NCBI GenBank assembly: GCA_001775355.1
Contig: MEWM01000023.1
Coordinates: 1 to 6,413, forward strand
DNA length: 6,413 nt
Source of the DNA: a candidate division Zixibacteria bacterium RBG_16_43_9
Lineage (GTDB): Bacteria; Zixibacteria; MSB-5A5; RBG-16-43-9
Direction of reading: 5' to 3'
In this document: in pieces, positions 6,163 to 6,413 of the stretch
Layout: every line of letters begins with the position of its first letter
How positions within the stretch are numbered: the stretch's first letter is position 1
The notes under the pieces: model-generated
What the model saw: the letters and a program-made list of their open reading frames with translations, nothing else
Databases searched by the model: none
Told to the model about the DNA's origin: nothing
Program-made: the position numbers and the translations under genes

Positions 6163-6187
6163 GCGGAGGTCTAAAACCTCCGCTACG
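6163..6187 (-). repeat. REP-like element 1: CGTAGC plus 8-bp hairpin
   Basis: Read on the minus strand, CGTAGC (6182-6187) runs into a perfect stem: GCGGAGGT (6176-6183) pairs with ACCTCCGC (6163-6170) around a 5-base loop. A GTAG tetranucleotide at the foot of a GC-rich palindrome is the hallmark of REP elements linked to RAYT transposases. No U-run follows on either strand, so it is not an intrinsic terminator. Whether it recurs in the genome is unknown. Confidence 0.55.
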
Positions 6188-6212
6188 TGAGAGCTTCACC
6201 TGCATTTTGTTT

Positions 6213-6240
6213 AATTTATACCTTTTTCCCGCGTTGTCAA
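6213..6240 (-). promoter_or_regulatory. Candidate sigma70-type promoter of the operon
   Basis: On the minus strand a perfect -35 box TTGACA (6235-6240) is followed after 16 bases by TAAATT (6213-6218, 4 of 6 to TATAAT). TATAAA at 6215-6220 is a better -10 word but leaves only 14 bases of spacing. A start near 6206 would give a leader of about 117 bases before the HNH gene. No other good promoter is visible upstream of the cluster. This is inferred from boxes only. Confidence 0.55.
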
Positions 6241-6393
6241 ATATTTTTTTTCCAAAGAGAGGTGTTTATTCAGCGATTGGCAGAGGTGAAGATGCTTGTC
6301 CATAAAATAGAAAATGGAAAAAGGAAGAAGAAAATGTAAGAGGTGAGAACTGAGATGTGAGACGAAAAAGAATAGATAGAAAAGTAAGAAAGT

Positions 6394-6413
6394 GTAGGGG
6401 CGAGGTTTCCTCG
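6394..6413 (+). repeat. REP-like element 3, cut by the window edge
   Basis: On the + strand GTAG (6394-6397) leads GGG, then CGAGG (6401-6405), TTT and CCTCG (6409-6413): a 5-bp stem with a 3-base loop ending exactly at the last base. If it is a full palindrome, the sequence beyond the window should continue with CCC and CTAC. Its orientation is opposite to elements 1 and 2. Confidence 0.4.

Larger units (their letters stand above)
6090..6413. other. Non-coding region upstream of the operon
   Basis: These 324 bases contain no gene I can support. On the minus strand, in order toward the operon, they hold a window-edge hairpin (6394-6413), a 100-base purine-rich tract read on the + strand (6301-6400), a spacer, a sigma70-like promoter (6213-6240), two GTAG-led hairpins (6127-6187) and the HNH ribosome site (6105-6110). 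The longest minus-strand open frame (6211-6303, 30 codons) has no ribosome site and overlaps the promoter. Confidence 0.7.

Noticed and set aside
6163..6183. Element 1 hairpin as an intrinsic terminator
   Set aside because: Neither strand has a T-run after the stem.
6090..6240. T-box or other riboswitch controlling trpS
   Set aside because: No T-box signature (GGGTGGNACCGCG-like bulge) and no anti-terminator/terminator pair; the first gene is HNH, not trpS.
6211..6303. 30-codon minus-strand frame (MDKHLHLC...) upstream of the operon, considered as a leader peptide
   Set aside because: No ribosome site, no run of Trp codons, and it covers the promoter boxes, so it would lie upstream of the likely transcript start.
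6123..6305. 60-codon + strand open frame
   Set aside because: It reads through both palindromes and the promoter, and has no start signal or protein-like composition.
6258..6345. Heptamer AGAGGTG three times (6258, 6282, 6339) as operator repeats
   Set aside because: Spacing is irregular (24 and 57 bases) and the region is purine-rich, so chance recurrence is likely.
1..6413. CRISPR array, tRNA/rRNA gene, insertion sequence, toxin-antitoxin pair or defence island
   Set aside because: None seen: no regularly spaced repeats, no cloverleaf or rRNA signature, no transposase, and every coding stretch is explained by housekeeping genes.

Overview
The window is one run of bacterial housekeeping genes, all on the minus strand, so transcription goes from high to low coordinates. 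In transcription order they are: an HNH-endonuclease-family gene (5577-6089), trpS (4591-5568), scpA (3842-4594), scpB (3181-3837), cmk (2394-3101), plsC (1811-2431), ispH (972-1808), and the 5' part of rpsA, which runs off the left edge (1-912). The first four genes overlap or lie 4 to 8 bases apart. plsC overlaps cmk by 38 bases and ispH follows plsC by 2 bases. The only sizeable internal gaps are 79 bases (scpB to cmk) and 59 bases (ispH to rpsA). This looks like a single operon, or two abutting ones.

The gene content shows a bacterium: methylerythritol-phosphate isoprenoid synthesis (IspH), SMC-ScpAB chromosome condensation, bacterial TrpRS and ribosomal protein S1. The order cmk-plsC-ispH-rpsA is familiar from Clostridia and turns up in other bacterial lineages. 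Here it is joined to trpS-scpA-scpB and an HNH gene, without the rRNA pseudouridine synthase gene (rluB) that often sits between scpB and cmk. S1 carries a long Lys/Pro/Ala-rich N-terminal extension. GC content looks moderate by eye (not computed). I cannot name a phylum; an uncultured or little-studied lineage would fit, but that is a guess.

The right end (6090-6413) is non-coding. It holds a good sigma70-type promoter candidate (TTGACA at 6235-6240) pointing into the operon. The inferred leader contains two hairpin elements, each led by CGTAGC, followed by the HNH gene. A purine-rich tract and a third GTAG-led hairpin, on the opposite strand and cut by the window edge, lie upstream. The GTAG-plus-palindrome layout matches the REP (repetitive extragenic palindrome) elements associated with RAYT transposases.

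The genes serve core growth functions: tryptophan charging, chromosome condensation, CMP recycling, phospholipid acylation, isoprenoid precursor synthesis and mRNA binding by the ribosome. I see no phage, CRISPR, toxin-antitoxin or defence system. The points worth a second look are the REP-like elements inside the operon leader, the S1 extension with a possible internal start, a terminator-like hairpin facing the wrong way upstream of rpsA, and the HNH gene heading a housekeeping operon.
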